The notes: generated from the sequence alone by a model not told the origin. DNA of 64,000 bases from Posidoniimonas polymericola (GCF_007859935.1 NZ_SJPO01000003.1:18826-82825), one strand, 5' to 3'. Shown: positions 18,777 to 29,277, numbered from the stretch's first letter. Numbers and translations are program-made.

Positions 18777-19853
18777 CTAGATCTCCACGTGCGTGACGCC
18801 GTCGACCTCGTCGAAGTGGCCGATCTTGAGCAGCTCGCCGGGGCGGTCGGGCATCTCGGCGACGAACGCCGGGTCGCAGACAAGCATCGGGGGCACCCAG
18901 GGGATCAGCCCCGCCGCGAACCCGCCGCCCATCATCCCGCCAAACGAGAACGCAACGAACCATGGCGGAACACCGCCCGCCATCGACAAGAGTTGGTCGC
19001 GGGTGGTGTGCGACACCTCCTGGTCGATGCAGTACTGGCGGATCACCGCCTCGCGCTCCAGCGGGCAGGTGAGCGACAGCATCTCGTCGAACGTGCAGCC
19101 GTCGGTCCGGCACTTCTCGTAGGTCCGCGCCGCGCGGAGCGCCGTCTTGCGGCGTTGGAACTCGAGCCGCGCGTGGTAGGCGTCGAGCACCCGCTGCTTC
19201 CGCTTGCGGGCGTAGTTGATGACCGCCTTGGGGGCGGCGAGCAGGGCGTCGCCGACCGCGGCGGCGGCCTGCATCGTGCGGCCGATCGCCACGATGCCGC
19301 GGTACTCGGCGAACACCTCGTCCTGGATCTTGTCGATCGCCCGCTGCAGGTCGTCGCGGGTGGTGAGGATCAGGTGGTCGCACGACTCGACGCACAGCGG
19401 CTTGAGGTACGACACCTTCACGCCGCGTTTGCGTCCCGGGCCGGCGAGGAACTCGTCGAGCCGCGTCTGCACGCAGGCGGGGATCTCGTCGGTGATCTGG
19501 TCGAAGCTCTTCTGCTCAGTGATTTCCACGAAGAAGCGGCCCTTGGGCAGCCGGATTGACGCCCGCGGCAGGTCGATCTCGCGGACCTGCGTGAACTGGT
19601 CGCGGTGCGAGCGGAATACGGCGTCCCACTGCTTGTCATGCGGCGTGAAGGGGCGGGTCTCGCGGAGGATCGTGTCGGCCATCGCCCGGCTGGCGTTCTT
19701 GGGCGGCACCCAGATCGGGTCGGAGACCCAATTGCCGAACACCTCCAATTCCTGGTCGAGCGTGAACGGCTGCGGCGGCACGGCCGACGGGCGGACCCGC
19801 TGCTGGCCTTGTTCGGCGGTGCGGTGGCTGGGCAGGGCGATGGTCTTCGGCAT
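18777..19853 (-). CDS. Conserved-looking protein of unknown function
   Basis: A 358-residue protein with no recognised domain. The N-terminal 35 residues are polar and Pro-rich. The centre (about 110-250) is charged and alpha-helical in character, with a basic stretch AVINYARKRKQRVLD and a Cys-containing segment (YEKCRTDGCTFDEMLSLTCP). Near the C-terminus a hydrophobic glycine-rich stretch (PPWFVAFSFGGMMGGGFAAG) could lie in or on a membrane. There is no signal peptide. It stands alone, 99 bases before the PL11 start, with a divergent serine hydrolase upstream. Base composition is like its neighbours, so there is no sign of recent transfer. Confidence 0.75.
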   Translation of the reverse strand: MPKTIALPSHRTAEQGQQRVRPSAVPPQPFTLDQELEVFGNWVSDPIWVPPKNASRAMADTILRETRPFTPHDKQWDAVFRSHRDQFTQVREIDLPRASIRLPKGRFFVEITEQKSFDQITDEIPACVQTRLDEFLAGPGRKRGVKVSYLKPLCVESCDHLILTTRDDLQRAIDKIQDEVFAEYRGIVAIGRTMQAAAAVGDALLAAPKAVINYARKRKQRVLDAYHARLEFQRRKTALRAARTYEKCRTDGCTFDEMLSLTCPLEREAVIRQYCIDQEVSHTTRDQLLSMAGGVPPWFVAFSFGGMMGGGFAAGLIPWVPPMLVCDPAFVAEMPDRPGELLKIGHFDEVDGVTHVEI

Positions 19854-20040
19854 GGCTACGGCTCCCGTGAGTGAGGCGGTACTTCCTACTAGTCGTCACG
19901 TTTACAGAGATCATTCGCCGGTTCCCCAGAAATCTTGCCTGACGCCGCAGCCCGCCTGGCTTGCCCGGTTTACGGTGGCGGCGGGGATCGCGGCGCGTTC
20001 CAATAGGGGCGATGCCGTTCTTCTGGCGGCCGCCTACCGG

Positions 20041-20107
20041 GTGGCACGCCCTCAAAGGGCGTGGTGAATCACCAGCGGGGCCACCACGCCCTTACAGGGC
20101 ATGCCAC
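20041..20107. repeat. Long inverted repeat upstream of the serine hydrolase gene
   Basis: Left arm 20041-20066 (GTGGCACGCCCTCAAAGGGC and six more bases) and right arm 20082-20107 match as reverse complements at 23 of 26 positions, around a 15-base loop. Each arm also holds a smaller hairpin (GCCCT/AGGGC). It ends 34 bases before the ATG of the next gene, so it would lie in or near the 5' leader. It could be a small mobile palindrome or a structured leader. Confidence 0.65.
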
Positions 20108-20141
20108 TCAGCGAAGTCACACGAATCAAGGTACGAATCAA

Positions 20142-21389
20142 ATGCTGTACTGCCTGCGGGTGCTTGGAGTTGCCGCCCTCATGACCACAACGACCACCCT
20201 GTCCGCTATTGCCGATGACCTGCCGCGGTCCACCCCGGCCGCCGAGGGGCTTTCGGCCGAGAAGCTCGCGGAGGTCGGTAAGGTGATGAACCGGCTGGTC
20301 GACGAGCGGCACATCGCCGGCGGGCAGGTGATGATCGCGCGGCACGGCAAGGTGGTGTTCGACGAGGTCTACGGCCAGCGGGACCTCGACGCCGGCCTGC
20401 CGGTCGAGCACGACACGATCTTCCGGATCTACTCGATGAGCAAGGCGATCACGTCGGCGGCCGCGATGATGCTGGTCGACGAGGGCAAGCTGGAGCTCGA
20501 TGCGCCGGTCGGCAAGTACCTGCCGGAGCTGGCCGACGTCAAGGTCGCCGACGGCGATCAGGTCCGACCGGCCGAGCGTACGCTGACCGTGGCCGATCTG
20601 TTCCTGCACACCTCGGGCATCCCCTACGGCTCAAAAAACGGCTCCCGGACCGAACGGATGATGGAGGCCAGCGGTGTGTTGGACCGCGACACCAGCTTGG
20701 CCGAGATGACGACGAAGCTCGCTGAGATCCCGCTCGAGTTCGAGCCGGGGACCGACTGGAAGTACGGCGCGGGGATCGACGTGCTGGGCCGCGTGGTGGA
20801 GGTCGCCGCCGGCATGCCGCTAGACGAGTTCCTCGCCGAGCGGATCTTCCAGCCGCTCGGCATGGGCGACACGGCGTTCTACGTGCCGGCCGACAAGCAG
20901 CCGCGGTTCGCAACCAACTACGCGCCGAAGGAAGAGGGCGGCCTGAACGTGATCGACGCGGCTCACAAGAGCCCCTACCTGACCAAGCCGGGCCTGTTCT
21001 CGGGCGGCGGCGGGCTGGTGGGGACCGTGCCGGACTACATGCGGTTCCTGCTGATGGTGCAGGCCGGCGGCGAGTGGCAAGGGCAGCGCCTACTGTCGCT
21101 CGAGTCGATCGAGAAGATGACGACCAACCAAGTGCCTGAGGAGGCGGGGTGGGTCACGTTCGGCCCCGCGGTCCGCACGGGCGTCGGCTACGGCCTTGGT
21201 TTCTCTGTCACCACCACCGCCGACGCCGGACGCCAAGACGAGTACGGCTGGGGCGGCGCCGCGAGCACGCACTACTGGGTCTCGCCCCGCGACGGCCTGA
21301 TCGTCGTGACGATGGAACAGCGGATGCCGTACTCTTCGGAGACCGAGGACCTGGTGAAGCCGATTGTTTACGGGGCGATTGAGGAGTAG
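20142..21389 (+). CDS. Exported serine hydrolase of the beta-lactamase / EstB family
   Basis: A 415-residue protein from the ATG at 20142, which is preceded by a polar stretch and starts a signal peptide (LYCLRVLGVAALMTTTTTLSA). The S-x-x-K motif is S98-M-S-K101 in FRIYSMSKAITSAAAMML; the second motif is KYGAGIDVLG, and the third region is YGWGGAASTHYWVSPRDGL. This is the class C beta-lactamase fold as used by many planctomycete periplasmic esterases and peptidases. Antibiotic hydrolysis is unlikely to be the main role. It lies alone between an inverted repeat upstream and a palindrome downstream. The substrate is unknown; an acyl ester on plant or algal glycans is possible. Confidence 0.87.
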   Translation: MLYCLRVLGVAALMTTTTTLSAIADDLPRSTPAAEGLSAEKLAEVGKVMNRLVDERHIAGGQVMIARHGKVVFDEVYGQRDLDAGLPVEHDTIFRIYSMSKAITSAAAMMLVDEGKLELDAPVGKYLPELADVKVADGDQVRPAERTLTVADLFLHTSGIPYGSKNGSRTERMMEASGVLDRDTSLAEMTTKLAEIPLEFEPGTDWKYGAGIDVLGRVVEVAAGMPLDEFLAERIFQPLGMGDTAFYVPADKQPRFATNYAPKEEGGLNVIDAAHKSPYLTKPGLFSGGGGLVGTVPDYMRFLLMVQAGGEWQGQRLLSLESIEKMTTNQVPEEAGWVTFGPAVRTGVGYGLGFSVTTTADAGRQDEYGWGGAASTHYWVSPRDGLIVVTMEQRMPYSSETEDLVKPIVYGAIEE

Positions 21390-21413
21390 TTGGCCCGAGA
21401 CTTAACCAGCGGG

Positions 21414-21526
21414 TTGGCCAACGGCCAACCTGACCGTAGCCTAGGGCATCTCCCTAGGTGCATGATAGAGGCCAACACCAACCTAGGGCGATGCCCCAGG
21501 CTACGGTGATCATGGCCGTTGGCCAA
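21414..21526. repeat. 113-base imperfect palindrome between convergent genes
   Basis: Two 46-base arms (21414-21459 and 21481-21526) are near-perfect reverse complements: TTGGCCAACGGCCA, CCGTAGCCT and GGGCATC-CCCTAGGT in the left arm recur inverted in the right arm, with a 21-base loop. It fills the space between the convergent serine hydrolase and DUF1501 genes, so it may act as a two-way terminator. Its length and form suggest a mobile palindromic element (REP/MITE-like). Confidence 0.7.
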
Positions 21527-21533
21527 GCAAGGT

Positions 21534-22985
21534 TTACGACAACAACTCACGCACCACATTCCCGTGCACATCGGTCAGCCGGAAGCGGCGGCCCTGGTGC
21601 TTGAACGTGAGCCGTTCGTGGTCGATGCCTAGCTGGTTTAGCAGCGTGGCGTTGAGGTCGTGCACGTGCACGCCGCCCGATGCGAGGTTGTAGCCAAAAT
21701 CGTCCGACGCGCCGTAGGTCAGGCCGGGCTGGAAGCCGCCGCCCGCGATCCAGCCGGTGAAGCACCGCGGGTGGTGGTCGCGGCCGTAGTTGTCGGCGGT
21801 GAGGATGCCCTGGCTGTAGGAGGTGCGGCCGAACTCGCCGGCCCACACGACCAGCGTGTCCTCCAGCAGGCCCCGCTGCTTGAGGTCGAGCACCAACGCG
21901 GCCGACGCCTGGTCGGTCTCTTTCGCCTGGCCGACGATGTCCTTCGGCAGGTTCGAGTGCTGGTCCCACCCCTGGTGGTAGAGCTGGATGAAGCGGACGT
22001 CGCGCTCCGCCAGCCGCCGGGCGAGCAGGCAGTTGGCGGCGAACGTGCCGGGCCGCCGGGCGTCCTCGCCGTACAGCTCGAAGGTGCTCTCCGGCTCGTC
22101 CGACAGGTCGGTCGCCTCGGGGACCGACATCTGCATCTGGAACGCCATCTCGTACTGCGCGATCCGCGAGGTGATCTCGGGGTCGCCCTCGGCGGCGTGC
22201 TGCAGCTGGTTGAGCTGGTTGATGGCGTCGAGCTGCCCGCGGCGCCTCGAGCGGCAGACGCCGTCCGGGTTGGTGAGGTAGAGGACCGGCTCCTGGCCGG
22301 AGCGAAACCGCACCCCCTGGTGGCGGGAGTCGAGGAAGCCCGAGCCCCACAGCCGGGCGTACAGCGGCTGGCCACCCTGGCCGGACGAGACCAGCACGAT
22401 GAACGCCGGCAGGTCGGCGTTCTCCGAGCCGATGCCGTACGACAGCCACGCCCCGAACGACGGGCGGCCGGCGATCTGCGAGCCGGTCTGCATCATCGTG
22501 ATGGCCGGGTCGTGGTTGATGGCCTCGGTGTAGAGCGACCGCACGAAGCAGACGTCGTCGACGATCTTGGCGTGGTGCGGCAGCAGCTCGCTGAGCCACG
22601 CGCCCGACTCGCCGTGCTGGGCAAACTTGAACCGCGACCCCGCCAGCGGCAGCGACGACTGGTTGGTCGACATGCCGGTCAGCCGCTGGCCGCCGCGGAC
22701 CGAGTCGGGAAGCTCCTGGCCGTTCAGCTTATTCAGCAGCGGCTTGTAATCGAACAGGTCCTGCTGCGAGGGCCCGCCGGACTGGAACAGGTAGATGACC
22801 CGTTTGGCCTTAGCCGCGGCATTCGTATGAAGCGCCGCGTCGGACGACGCGCTGCGCGCGCCGGAGGCGACGGCGCTTCTTACGGGTGACAATCCCGCGA
22901 GAGCCGCCGCGCCGAGCGCGGTCGCGCCGCCGCGCAGGAAGCAGCGGCGGTTAGCGGCGAACGGGTTGGCGTCGGGGTGCGGCAT
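21534..22985 (-). CDS. DUF1501 protein, Tat-exported
   Basis: A 483-residue protein that starts with a twin-arginine signal ([22 protein letters not shown]). The body is the planctomycete DUF1501 domain, distantly like sulfatase/alkaline phosphatase folds: [20 protein letters not shown] near the start, [17 protein letters not shown] in the middle, and [18 protein letters not shown] followed by [15 protein letters not shown] near the end. It is the partner of the DUF1549/DUF1553 gene, whose stop is two bases upstream (TAA-TC-ATG). Such pairs are among the most amplified gene pairs in Planctomycetes; the biochemical function is not established. A role in handling external polymers is a common proposal. 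Confidence 0.92.
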   Translation of the reverse strand: MPHPDANPFAANRRCFLRGGATALGAAALAGLSPVRSAVASGARSASSDAALHTNAAAKAKRVIYLFQSGGPSQQDLFDYKPLLNKLNGQELPDSVRGGQRLTGMSTNQSSLPLAGSRFKFAQHGESGAWLSELLPHHAKIVDDVCFVRSLYTEAINHDPAITMMQTGSQIAGRPSFGAWLSYGIGSENADLPAFIVLVSSGQGGQPLYARLWGSGFLDSRHQGVRFRSGQEPVLYLTNPDGVCRSRRRGQLDAINQLNQLQHAAEGDPEITSRIAQYEMAFQMQMSVPEATDLSDEPESTFELYGEDARRPGTFAANCLLARRLAERDVRFIQLYHQGWDQHSNLPKDIVGQAKETDQASAALVLDLKQRGLLEDTLVVWAGEFGRTSYSQGILTADNYGRDHHPRCFTGWIAGGGFQPGLTYGASDDFGYNLASGGVHVHDLNATLLNQLGIDHERLTFKHQGRRFRLTDVHGNVVRELLS

Positions 22986-22987
22986 GA

Positions 22988-25900
22988 TTAGCGTTTCCAG
23001 ACCGTGGCGTCGAGGTTCAAGATCGCCTGGCAGACGGTCGTTAGGGCCGCGAGCCGGGACTCGTCGAGCGACGCGTCGACCTCCGAAGAGCCGGCGCCGA
23101 TCAGCTCGCGGGCAGCCTCGGGGTGCTCGCGGTAGTAGGTTTGCTCGTCGGCGAGTAGCTGCTCGAGGATGCGCTGCTCTGGGTCGGTCGCCTCGCGGCC
23201 GGCGAAGCGGACAAACGCCCGCCGGATTGCTTCTGAGTTGTCGAGCCCCTCGTCCAGCACATCAGCGGCCAACGCCCGGGCGGCTTCGACGAACTGCACG
23301 TCGTTCAAGAGCACGAGCGCCTGCAACGGCGTGTTGGTCCGCGAGCGGCCGACCGTGCAGACCTCGCGGGTCGGCGTGTCGAAGGCGAGCATGTTGGGCA
23401 AGGGGGCGGTCCGCTTCCAGACCGAGTAGACCGAGCGGCGGTAGAGCGACTCGCCGACCGACTGCTGGTAGTGGGGCGACATGATGTTCGCCTCACGCCA
23501 CAGGTCCTCGCCCGGCTGGTACGGCGAGACCGGCGGGCCTCCGACCTCGTCGTTCAAGAGGCCCGAGGCGGCGAGCGCCAGGTCGCGGATCTGCTCGGCG
23601 TCGAGCCGGTGGGCGGGGCCGCGGGCGAGCAGCAGGTTGTCGGGGTCCGCCTCCAGCAGCGCCGGCGTCACGGCCGACGCCTGGCGGTAGGTGCTCGACA
23701 GCATGATCTCGCGGCACAGCCGCTTCACGTCCCAGCCGTGGGCGACGAAGTCGCGCGCGAGCCAGTCGAGCAGCTCCGGGTGCGTCGGCTGGGCGCCCTG
23801 CAGGCCGAAGTTGTCGGGTGTGGCGACCAGGCCGCGGCCGAAGAAGTTGGCCCACAGCCGATTCACGAACACGCGCGAGGTGAGCGGGTGGTCGGGCGCG
23901 GTGAGCCACTGGGCCAGCCCCAACCGGTTGCGCGGCGCGGCGGCGGGGAACGGCGGGAACTCGGCCGCGAACGTGCTGCGGCCGACTAGCGTCGACGCGT
24001 CGGTCGGGGAGTCGTACTGCCCGCGGGCGAGGACGTGCGCCGCGCGTGGCGTGGGCAGCTCGGCCATGATCGGGACCTCGTGCACCGTTTCCTCGGCCAT
24101 CACGAGCCGCTCGCGGGCGGCGGCCAGCTCGCGGGCCGCCTCGCGGCATTCGGCGTCGACCGCGGAGGCGTAGTACGCAAGCGAACGCGGCAGCGGCTCG
24201 CTGTCAGCGAAGCTGCGGGCTTCGCCAGGCGCGATGGCGCGGCTGTAGAAGCGGACCTGCTCGATCAGGCCGCCGGCGAGGCCGCGGGAGCGGAACCGCT
24301 GACCGATGACCAAGTCGCCGCCGGGGCCCTGTGGCAGGCCCGCCTGCTTGTAGATGCGGTCGCGGACGATTTGGGTCTCGAGAGGCTTGCCACCCAGGTA
24401 CAGGCGCAGCCCGGTGGCGGCGGAAGAGCCGTCGTACACGGCGGCGAGCGAATGCCACTGGTCGGCGGGGATTGGCTCGACGGTGCGGACGCCAATCGCG
24501 TTGCCGGGCCAGTCGCGGTACATCCGCGAGGCGACAAAGCCGTCCTCGATGGTCAGGTCCCAGCCGTTGAAGCCGGCGTCGGTGCCGCGGCAGTAGTGGG
24601 CGAGGATCGCCCGCTCGGGCGTCCGCTTGGTTTCGCGGAAAGTCAGCATCAAGCTGAACGGCGTCCAGCGGTCGACCGGCGGAATGCCTAGGATCGTGGC
24701 GCCGTGGTCGCCGTCGAGCCGCAAGGCGCGCCGCGGCGCGGCGAGGTCGGCCGGGGCCTGCAGCGGCGAGTCGGTTACGTCGACGCGTGGCAGGTCGGCG
24801 GTCTCGGCCCGGTCGTCGGTCGACGGGCGCCAGACGTCTTTCTGGGTCTCGTCGAACGGCCGGTCGAAGCGGACGTCGGCGACCAGGTCGACCGAGCGGG
24901 CCGCCTGTTCGCCCGACTCGAGCGCGGCGAGCCACTGGCGGTAGCGGTCGTCGGCTGTGGTGCGTGCTTCGGCGTACCTCTCTTCGGCTCCGGCGACCTG
25001 CTGACGGGCGGCGTGCAACTCGTGCTCTTGCTCCTCGTTCGGCAGCAGCATGCTCGGCGCGGGGACCTTGGCGGTGCGGTCGTACAGGCCATTCTCATCG
25101 ATCGAGTTGAAGAAGGCGCCGAGCGCGTAGTAGTCCCGCATGGTGATCGGGTCGTACTTGTGGTCGTGGCACCGCGAGCACTCGAGCGTCAGGCCCATCA
25201 CCGCCGTGCCGACCGTGTGCACGCGGTCGGCGACGTTCTCGATCCGCCACTCCTCGAACACCGCGCCCCCCTCGCCGTTCAGGCGGTGGAGCCGGTTGAA
25301 CGCGGTCGCGAGCCGCTGGTCGCGGGTCGGGCCCTGGTTGTCGGGCCCGGGGAGCAGGTCGCCCGCCATCTGCCAGGTGAGGAACTGGTCGTACGGCAGG
25401 TTGTCGTTGAACGCGCGGATGACCCAGTCGCGGTACGGCCACAGGGTGTTGAGCTGGTCCGCCTGGTAGCCGTACGAGTCGGCGTAGCGGGCGGAGTCGA
25501 GCCAGCCGACCGCCAGGCGTTCGCCGAACGCGTCGGACGCCAGCAGCCGGTCGACCGCGTCGCGCATGGCCGCCTCGGGGTCGGACTTGGCGGCCTGCTT
25601 GAACGCATTGATCTCGTCGGGCGTCGGAGGCAGCCCGGTCAGGTCCAGCGTCACGCGGCGCAGCCAGCGGAGCGGCTCGGCGGCGGGCGACGGTTTGAGG
25701 CCCTCTTCATCGAGCCGCGCGAGCACAAACCGGTCGAGCGGCGAGCGGGGCCAAGAGGGGTCGCTCGTCCTGGGCGGCGGCACGCGGTCGGGCAGCGGGG
25801 TGAACGCCCAGTGACGTTCGTAGCGGGCGCCGGCATCGAGCCAGTTGCGGAGCGTCTGCTTCTCGGCCGCGGTAAGCGACAGCTTCGAGTCGACTGGCGG

Positions 25901-26152
25901 CATGACCAGCGAATCGTCGGTCGTGCAGATCCGCTCGACAAGCGCGCCCGACTCGATTGCGTCCCGGGCCTGTTCGGCGATATCGAGCCTCAGGTCAGCC
26001 TGGCGGCTACGCTCGTCGGGGCCGTGGCAGAAGTAGCACTTGTCCGACAGGATCGGCCGCACGTCGCGGTTGAAGGTGACCTCGGCGCAGCACGCAGCGC
26101 TGCATGCTAGGTGCAGCGTCAATGCGAGCGTGATGAAGGCTGGACGATGCAT
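22988..26152 (-). CDS. Planctomycete cytochrome-like PSCyt1 / DUF1549 / DUF1553 protein with LamG-like domain
   Basis: A 1054-residue secreted protein: signal peptide ([22 protein letters not shown]), then PSCyt1 with a single haem-type motif CYFCH (residues 39-43), then DUF1549 ([21 protein letters not shown] to [13 protein letters not shown]). A concanavalin/LamG-like insert follows in the middle ([30 protein letters not shown]), and DUF1553 closes the protein ([31 protein letters not shown], and [29 protein letters not shown]). A second CxxCH (CSRCHD) lies in DUF1549, as usual in the family. Binding of haem or polymer has been proposed for these proteins but not settled. It is the first gene of a two-gene operon with the DUF1501 gene. 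Confidence 0.92.
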   Translation of the reverse strand: MHRPAFITLALTLHLACSAACCAEVTFNRDVRPILSDKCYFCHGPDERSRQADLRLDIAEQARDAIESGALVERICTTDDSLVMPPVDSKLSLTAAEKQTLRNWLDAGARYERHWAFTPLPDRVPPPRTSDPSWPRSPLDRFVLARLDEEGLKPSPAAEPLRWLRRVTLDLTGLPPTPDEINAFKQAAKSDPEAAMRDAVDRLLASDAFGERLAVGWLDSARYADSYGYQADQLNTLWPYRDWVIRAFNDNLPYDQFLTWQMAGDLLPGPDNQGPTRDQRLATAFNRLHRLNGEGGAVFEEWRIENVADRVHTVGTAVMGLTLECSRCHDHKYDPITMRDYYALGAFFNSIDENGLYDRTAKVPAPSMLLPNEEQEHELHAARQQVAGAEERYAEARTTADDRYRQWLAALESGEQAARSVDLVADVRFDRPFDETQKDVWRPSTDDRAETADLPRVDVTDSPLQAPADLAAPRRALRLDGDHGATILGIPPVDRWTPFSLMLTFRETKRTPERAILAHYCRGTDAGFNGWDLTIEDGFVASRMYRDWPGNAIGVRTVEPIPADQWHSLAAVYDGSSAATGLRLYLGGKPLETQIVRDRIYKQAGLPQGPGGDLVIGQRFRSRGLAGGLIEQVRFYSRAIAPGEARSFADSEPLPRSLAYYASAVDAECREAARELAAARERLVMAEETVHEVPIMAELPTPRAAHVLARGQYDSPTDASTLVGRSTFAAEFPPFPAAAPRNRLGLAQWLTAPDHPLTSRVFVNRLWANFFGRGLVATPDNFGLQGAQPTHPELLDWLARDFVAHGWDVKRLCREIMLSSTYRQASAVTPALLEADPDNLLLARGPAHRLDAEQIRDLALAASGLLNDEVGGPPVSPYQPGEDLWREANIMSPHYQQSVGESLYRRSVYSVWKRTAPLPNMLAFDTPTREVCTVGRSRTNTPLQALVLLNDVQFVEAARALAADVLDEGLDNSEAIRRAFVRFAGREATDPEQRILEQLLADEQTYYREHPEAARELIGAGSSEVDASLDESRLAALTTVCQAILNLDATVWKR

Positions 26153-26161
26153 GAGCTTTGT

Positions 26162-26294
26162 CCCCCTCCCCTCGATGGGGAGGGGCTAGGGGAGGGGTGA
26201 CGCCCCGCTGGTTGGTTTGTTCTCGGCTGCAACAGTGGCCGAACGTAGAGGCGGGGCAGCCCCCCTCCCTAACCCTCCCCACCGGGGGGAGGGG
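26162..26294. repeat. 133-base C/G-rich inverted repeat
   Basis: A left part rich in CCCCTCCCC-GATGGGGAGGGG and ending GACGCCCCG pairs with the right part beginning CGGGGCAG and ending ACCCTCCCC-ACCGGGGGGAGGGG. The arms (about 45 bases each) are roughly 80% complementary, and each arm contains its own small hairpin. The 40-base centre is of ordinary composition. It lies between the 3' end of the dehydrogenase gene and the start of the DUF1553 gene. The form suits a non-autonomous mobile palindrome of the CCCTCCCTAACCCTCCCC type seen in many bacterial genomes. Confidence 0.7.
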
Positions 26295-26300
26295 ATTCTC

Positions 26301-27329
26301 TTACGCGAAGTCAATTTGGATCTTCGTGAACCGCTGCGGCGCCTCGGCCCAGCTGGCGAGCAGGTCGCCGGCCTGGTTGAGCGTGCCGTGGTGGGAAACC
26401 ACCTCGGGTGTCGGGAAGTCGCCTCCGCGGAGCATCGCGATCACCTGCTCGAAGTCGACCGGCAGGGCGTTGCGTGAGCCGCGGATGTCGAGCTCCTTCA
26501 TCACAAACAGCTTGGTCTCGTACGACACCGCTTCCTTAGCATAGCCGATGTACACGACCCGGCCCGCAAAACAGACGATTTCCACCGCCGCGCGGAAGGT
26601 CGCCGGCAGGCCGACCGCCTCGACCGCCAGGTCGGGGCCGTGGCCGTCGGTCAGCTCGGCCAGCCGCGCGGCGAGGTCCTCGCTGGCGGAGTTGATCGTG
26701 TGGGTAGCGCCACATTTTTGGGCGAGCGCCAGCTTGTCGGCGTCGATGTCGACGGCCGTGATGACCGCGCCGCGATAGGCGGCGCTGGCGATCGCCCCTA
26801 GGCCAATCGCGCCGGCGCCGAACACCACCACGTGCTCGCCGGCGGCGGCCTCGCCCCGAGCTACGGCGTGAGCGCCGACCGTCAGCGGCTCGACCAGCGC
26901 CAGCTCGCTCGGCGACAGCCCGTCGGCCGCCAGCAGCTTGGACGCCGGCACGCAGGCCAGCTCGGCCATCATGCCGTCACGCTGCACGCCGAGCGTCTGG
27001 TTGTAGCGGCAGCAGTTGGGGCGGCCGCGGCGGCAGGCGGAGCACTCGCCGCACTCGGTGTAGGGGAACACCAGCACGTGCTGACCGACGCTCCACTCGG
27101 TTGCGCCGTCGCCGACTTGCTCGCCGAGTTGCTCAATCACGCCGGCGATCTCGTGGCCCGGCACACGCGGGTAGCTGACCATCGGGTTGGCGCCGCGGTA
27201 GGTGTTGAGGTCGCTCCCACAGAAGCCTACACATCGCACCCGCAGCAGCACCTCGCCGGGGGCCGGCTCGGGGGCGGGGAGTTCAATGAGTTGCGAAACA
27301 CCGGGCTCGGTGATCTGGAACGCCTTCAA
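26301..27329 (-). CDS. Zinc-dependent medium-chain dehydrogenase, probable L-galactonate/polyol-acid 5-dehydrogenase
   Basis: A TTG at 27329 is chosen: GGAG ends 7 bases upstream, it lies 10 bases after the lactonase stop, and it gives the family length (342 residues). Longer starts would overlap the previous gene by 58 bases. Catalytic zinc ligands are C37 (FCGSD) and H59-E60 (GHE); structural zinc C93, C96, C99 and C107 follow the C-x2-C-x2-C-x7-C spacing. The Rossmann loop is [11 protein letters not shown]. The [14 protein letters not shown] stretch is shared with sorbitol- and L-gulonate/L-galactonate-type dehydrogenases. Expected reaction: NAD-linked oxidation of a sugar acid or alcohol. 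Position after an L-sugar dehydrogenase and a lactonase suggests L-galactonate to D-tagaturonate; this is inference. Confidence 0.85.
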   Translation of the reverse strand: MKAFQITEPGVSQLIELPAPEPAPGEVLLRVRCVGFCGSDLNTYRGANPMVSYPRVPGHEIAGVIEQLGEQVGDGATEWSVGQHVLVFPYTECGECSACRRGRPNCCRYNQTLGVQRDGMMAELACVPASKLLAADGLSPSELALVEPLTVGAHAVARGEAAAGEHVVVFGAGAIGLGAIASAAYRGAVITAVDIDADKLALAQKCGATHTINSASEDLAARLAELTDGHGPDLAVEAVGLPATFRAAVEIVCFAGRVVYIGYAKEAVSYETKLFVMKELDIRGSRNALPVDFEQVIAMLRGGDFPTPEVVSHHGTLNQAGDLLASWAEAPQRFTKIQIDFA

Positions 27330-27339
27330 GTCGATTCTC

Positions 27340-28167
27340 CTACAGTTGGTACGCCCGAGCCGCGGTGGCCCCGAAGAGCTCGCGACGCTCGTCCTCACTC
27401 AGCGCCGACGCCCAGGATTCGACCGTTGCGAACCACCGGGCGTAGCCGCTCGCCAGCAGGCAGACCGGCCAGTCGGAACCGAACATCATCCGGTCGGGCC
27501 CGAAGCACTCGAGCACGATGTCAAAATACGGCCGCAGCCCACCGGGCGTCCAGTCGGCGTGGTCGGCCTCGGTCACGATGCCCGACAGTTTGCAGCAGAC
27601 GTTCGGCCGCTCGGCGAGCTGGGCCAGGTTCTCCCGCCAGGGGGACAGCTCGGCCTCCTTAATCCGCGGCTTGGCGATGTGGTCGAGCACGAAGCGGACG
27701 TTCGGGTGACGGTCGACAAAGTCGATGGTCTGCGGCAGCTGCCGCTCGAACACCAGCAGGTCGTACGCCAGGTTGTGCTGCTCGAGCAGGTCGACGCCCT
27801 GGTTGAAGGCGCGCGCCTCGAGGAAGTGAGGGTCGGGCTCGTCCTGCACAACGTGCCGCACCGCTTTGAGCTTGGCGCGGCTGGCGAGCCCGCCCAGCAC
27901 GTCCGCGATGCCACGGTCGGCGAGTGGCGCCCAGCCGACCACGCCGAGGATCAACTTGCTCTGGTCGGCGAGGTCGAGCAGCCAGTCGGTCTCGGCGAGG
28001 GACTGCCGCGCCTGCACGCTCACCACGCCCTGGACGCCGACCTCGCCGGCCGCGGCGGCCAGATCGGCCGGGCCGAAGTCCCGCGCGATGGCCGACATCG
28101 AGTCGTCGATCCAGCCGTACTCCGCCGGCGAGTAGTCCCAGAAGTGGTGGTGGGCGTCGATGATCAT
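27340..28167 (-). CDS. Amidohydrolase-2 family lactonase (L-fucono/L-rhamnono/L-galactono-lactonase type)
   Basis: A 275-residue protein of COG3618 type. The metal site begins at [11 protein letters not shown], followed by [41 protein letters not shown] and the catalytic aspartate in [11 protein letters not shown]. These family members open 1,4- or 1,5-lactones of L-fucose, L-rhamnose or L-galactose to the aldonic acid. It is third of four genes in the operon, between the aldo/keto reductase that could make the lactone and the dehydrogenase that could use the acid. Length is normal (about 275-280). No leader peptide, so it is cytosolic. The exact lactone is not decided by sequence. Confidence 0.9.
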   Translation of the reverse strand: MIIDAHHHFWDYSPAEYGWIDDSMSAIARDFGPADLAAAAGEVGVQGVVSVQARQSLAETDWLLDLADQSKLILGVVGWAPLADRGIADVLGGLASRAKLKAVRHVVQDEPDPHFLEARAFNQGVDLLEQHNLAYDLLVFERQLPQTIDFVDRHPNVRFVLDHIAKPRIKEAELSPWRENLAQLAERPNVCCKLSGIVTEADHADWTPGGLRPYFDIVLECFGPDRMMFGSDWPVCLLASGYARWFATVESWASALSEDERRELFGATAARAYQL

Positions 28168-28213
28168 GGCGGGCGGCTGGGGGTAGGGCAGGTGGCAGGT
28201 GGGGCGGGCCGGC

Positions 28214-29275
28214 TCAGCCGACGAAGTCGCAGGCCGGGTCGATCAGCCCCGACGACTTGGCTTCTTGCCAGAACGCGGCGGGGACCGGCTCGTCTACCGC
28301 GCGGGCGTTGTCGAGCACCCGCGACGGGCTGCTCGTGTTGAGGGCGATCGCCGCGACGCCGGGCGCCGACAGCCCGAACTGCACGCAGGCCACCGCCGGC
28401 GCGACGTCATGACGGCTGCAGAGCGTGGAGAAGCGGTCACGCCAGGCGAACGCCTCGGGGTCGTCCTCCGGGGTGGCAACGCGGTAGTCGAGGAACTTGC
28501 CCCCCACCAGGAACCCGGCGTTGAACACCGCCGAGTTGATGATCCCGACGCCGCGCGAGGCGAGACCGCGGACGAACTCCAGCAGCTCGGGGGGGTGTCG
28601 GAACACCGTTAGGCTGTTGGCGAGCATGACCCAGTCGAAGTCGACATCGGCGGAGAGCTCTTTGATTACCCGCCAGTCCTTCGCGCCGACGCCGACCGCG
28701 GCGACTTCGCCTTGCTGCTTGAGCTCGTGCAGCGCGGCGTACGCCTGGAGGACGTCGTCGCGGCGGGCGCGGCGGTCGTCGTCGTTGATGGCCGCGGCTA
28801 GGTACTCGTCTGGGTCGTGCACGGACACGAGCTGCGGGCGGTACGGCGCGCCGAGCAGCGCGAGCCCCTGCCGCCAGCACTCGAGGATGCCGTCGGGGCT
28901 GATCCGCTGCACGGCGTCGTGCCGCAGGTCGGCCCAGACGCCGGGCTCGAAGGTCGGCTCGTCGGTCGTGAGCGGGGTGCGGAGCCAGCCGAGCTTGTTG
29001 CTCAGCAGTACGTCCTCCGGGGCGATTTCCATCTCGCGGAGCGAGTCGCCCACGACCTCCAGCGCCAGCCCCGCGCCGTACTTGCCGGCGGCGTCGACCG
29101 CCACGGGCCGCGCGTCGGACGCCTGGAACCAAGCCGCGGCGATGCCGCGTTTGGTTGCGAGTGGCAGCGCCTCGTAGAGGTTGCCCAGACAGCTGACGCC
29201 GTACACGATCCGTGGGACACGCAGGCCGGTCTTGCCGAGCGGGCGGGTCTGGTCGCGTTGCCCCGCCGACGGCAT
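28214..29275 (-). CDS. Aldo/keto reductase, probable L-sugar (L-galactose/L-fucose) 1-dehydrogenase
   Basis: A 353-residue protein. The ATG at 29275 lies two bases after the stop of the UxaE gene (TGA-TC-ATG), with AGGGG 8 bases upstream, so translation is probably coupled. The frame is open far upstream inside the UxaE gene but that part is antiframe noise. The AKR tetrad is recognisable: Asp61 and Tyr66 in [15 protein letters not shown], Lys94 in LLSNKLGW, and His in VSVHDPDEY. The sequence resembles the D-threo-aldose/L-fucose/L-galactose dehydrogenase group, which oxidises the sugar C1 to a lactone with NAD(P). Its operon partners, a lactonase and an acid dehydrogenase, fit this direction. 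Confidence 0.88.
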   Translation of the reverse strand: MPSAGQRDQTRPLGKTGLRVPRIVYGVSCLGNLYEALPLATKRGIAAAWFQASDARPVAVDAAGKYGAGLALEVVGDSLREMEIAPEDVLLSNKLGWLRTPLTTDEPTFEPGVWADLRHDAVQRISPDGILECWRQGLALLGAPYRPQLVSVHDPDEYLAAAINDDDRRARRDDVLQAYAALHELKQQGEVAAVGVGAKDWRVIKELSADVDFDWVMLANSLTVFRHPPELLEFVRGLASRGVGIINSAVFNAGFLVGGKFLDYRVATPEDDPEAFAWRDRFSTLCSRHDVAPAVACVQFGLSAPGVAAIALNTSSPSRVLDNARAVDEPVPAAFWQEAKSSGLIDPACDFVG

Positions 29276-29277
29276 GA

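Noticed and set aside
20142..21389. Serine hydrolase as an antibiotic-resistance beta-lactamase
   Set aside because: The fold and SxxK motif match, but the sequence is of the EstB/serine hydrolase type common in environmental bacteria, and there is no ampR-like regulator or mobile context.
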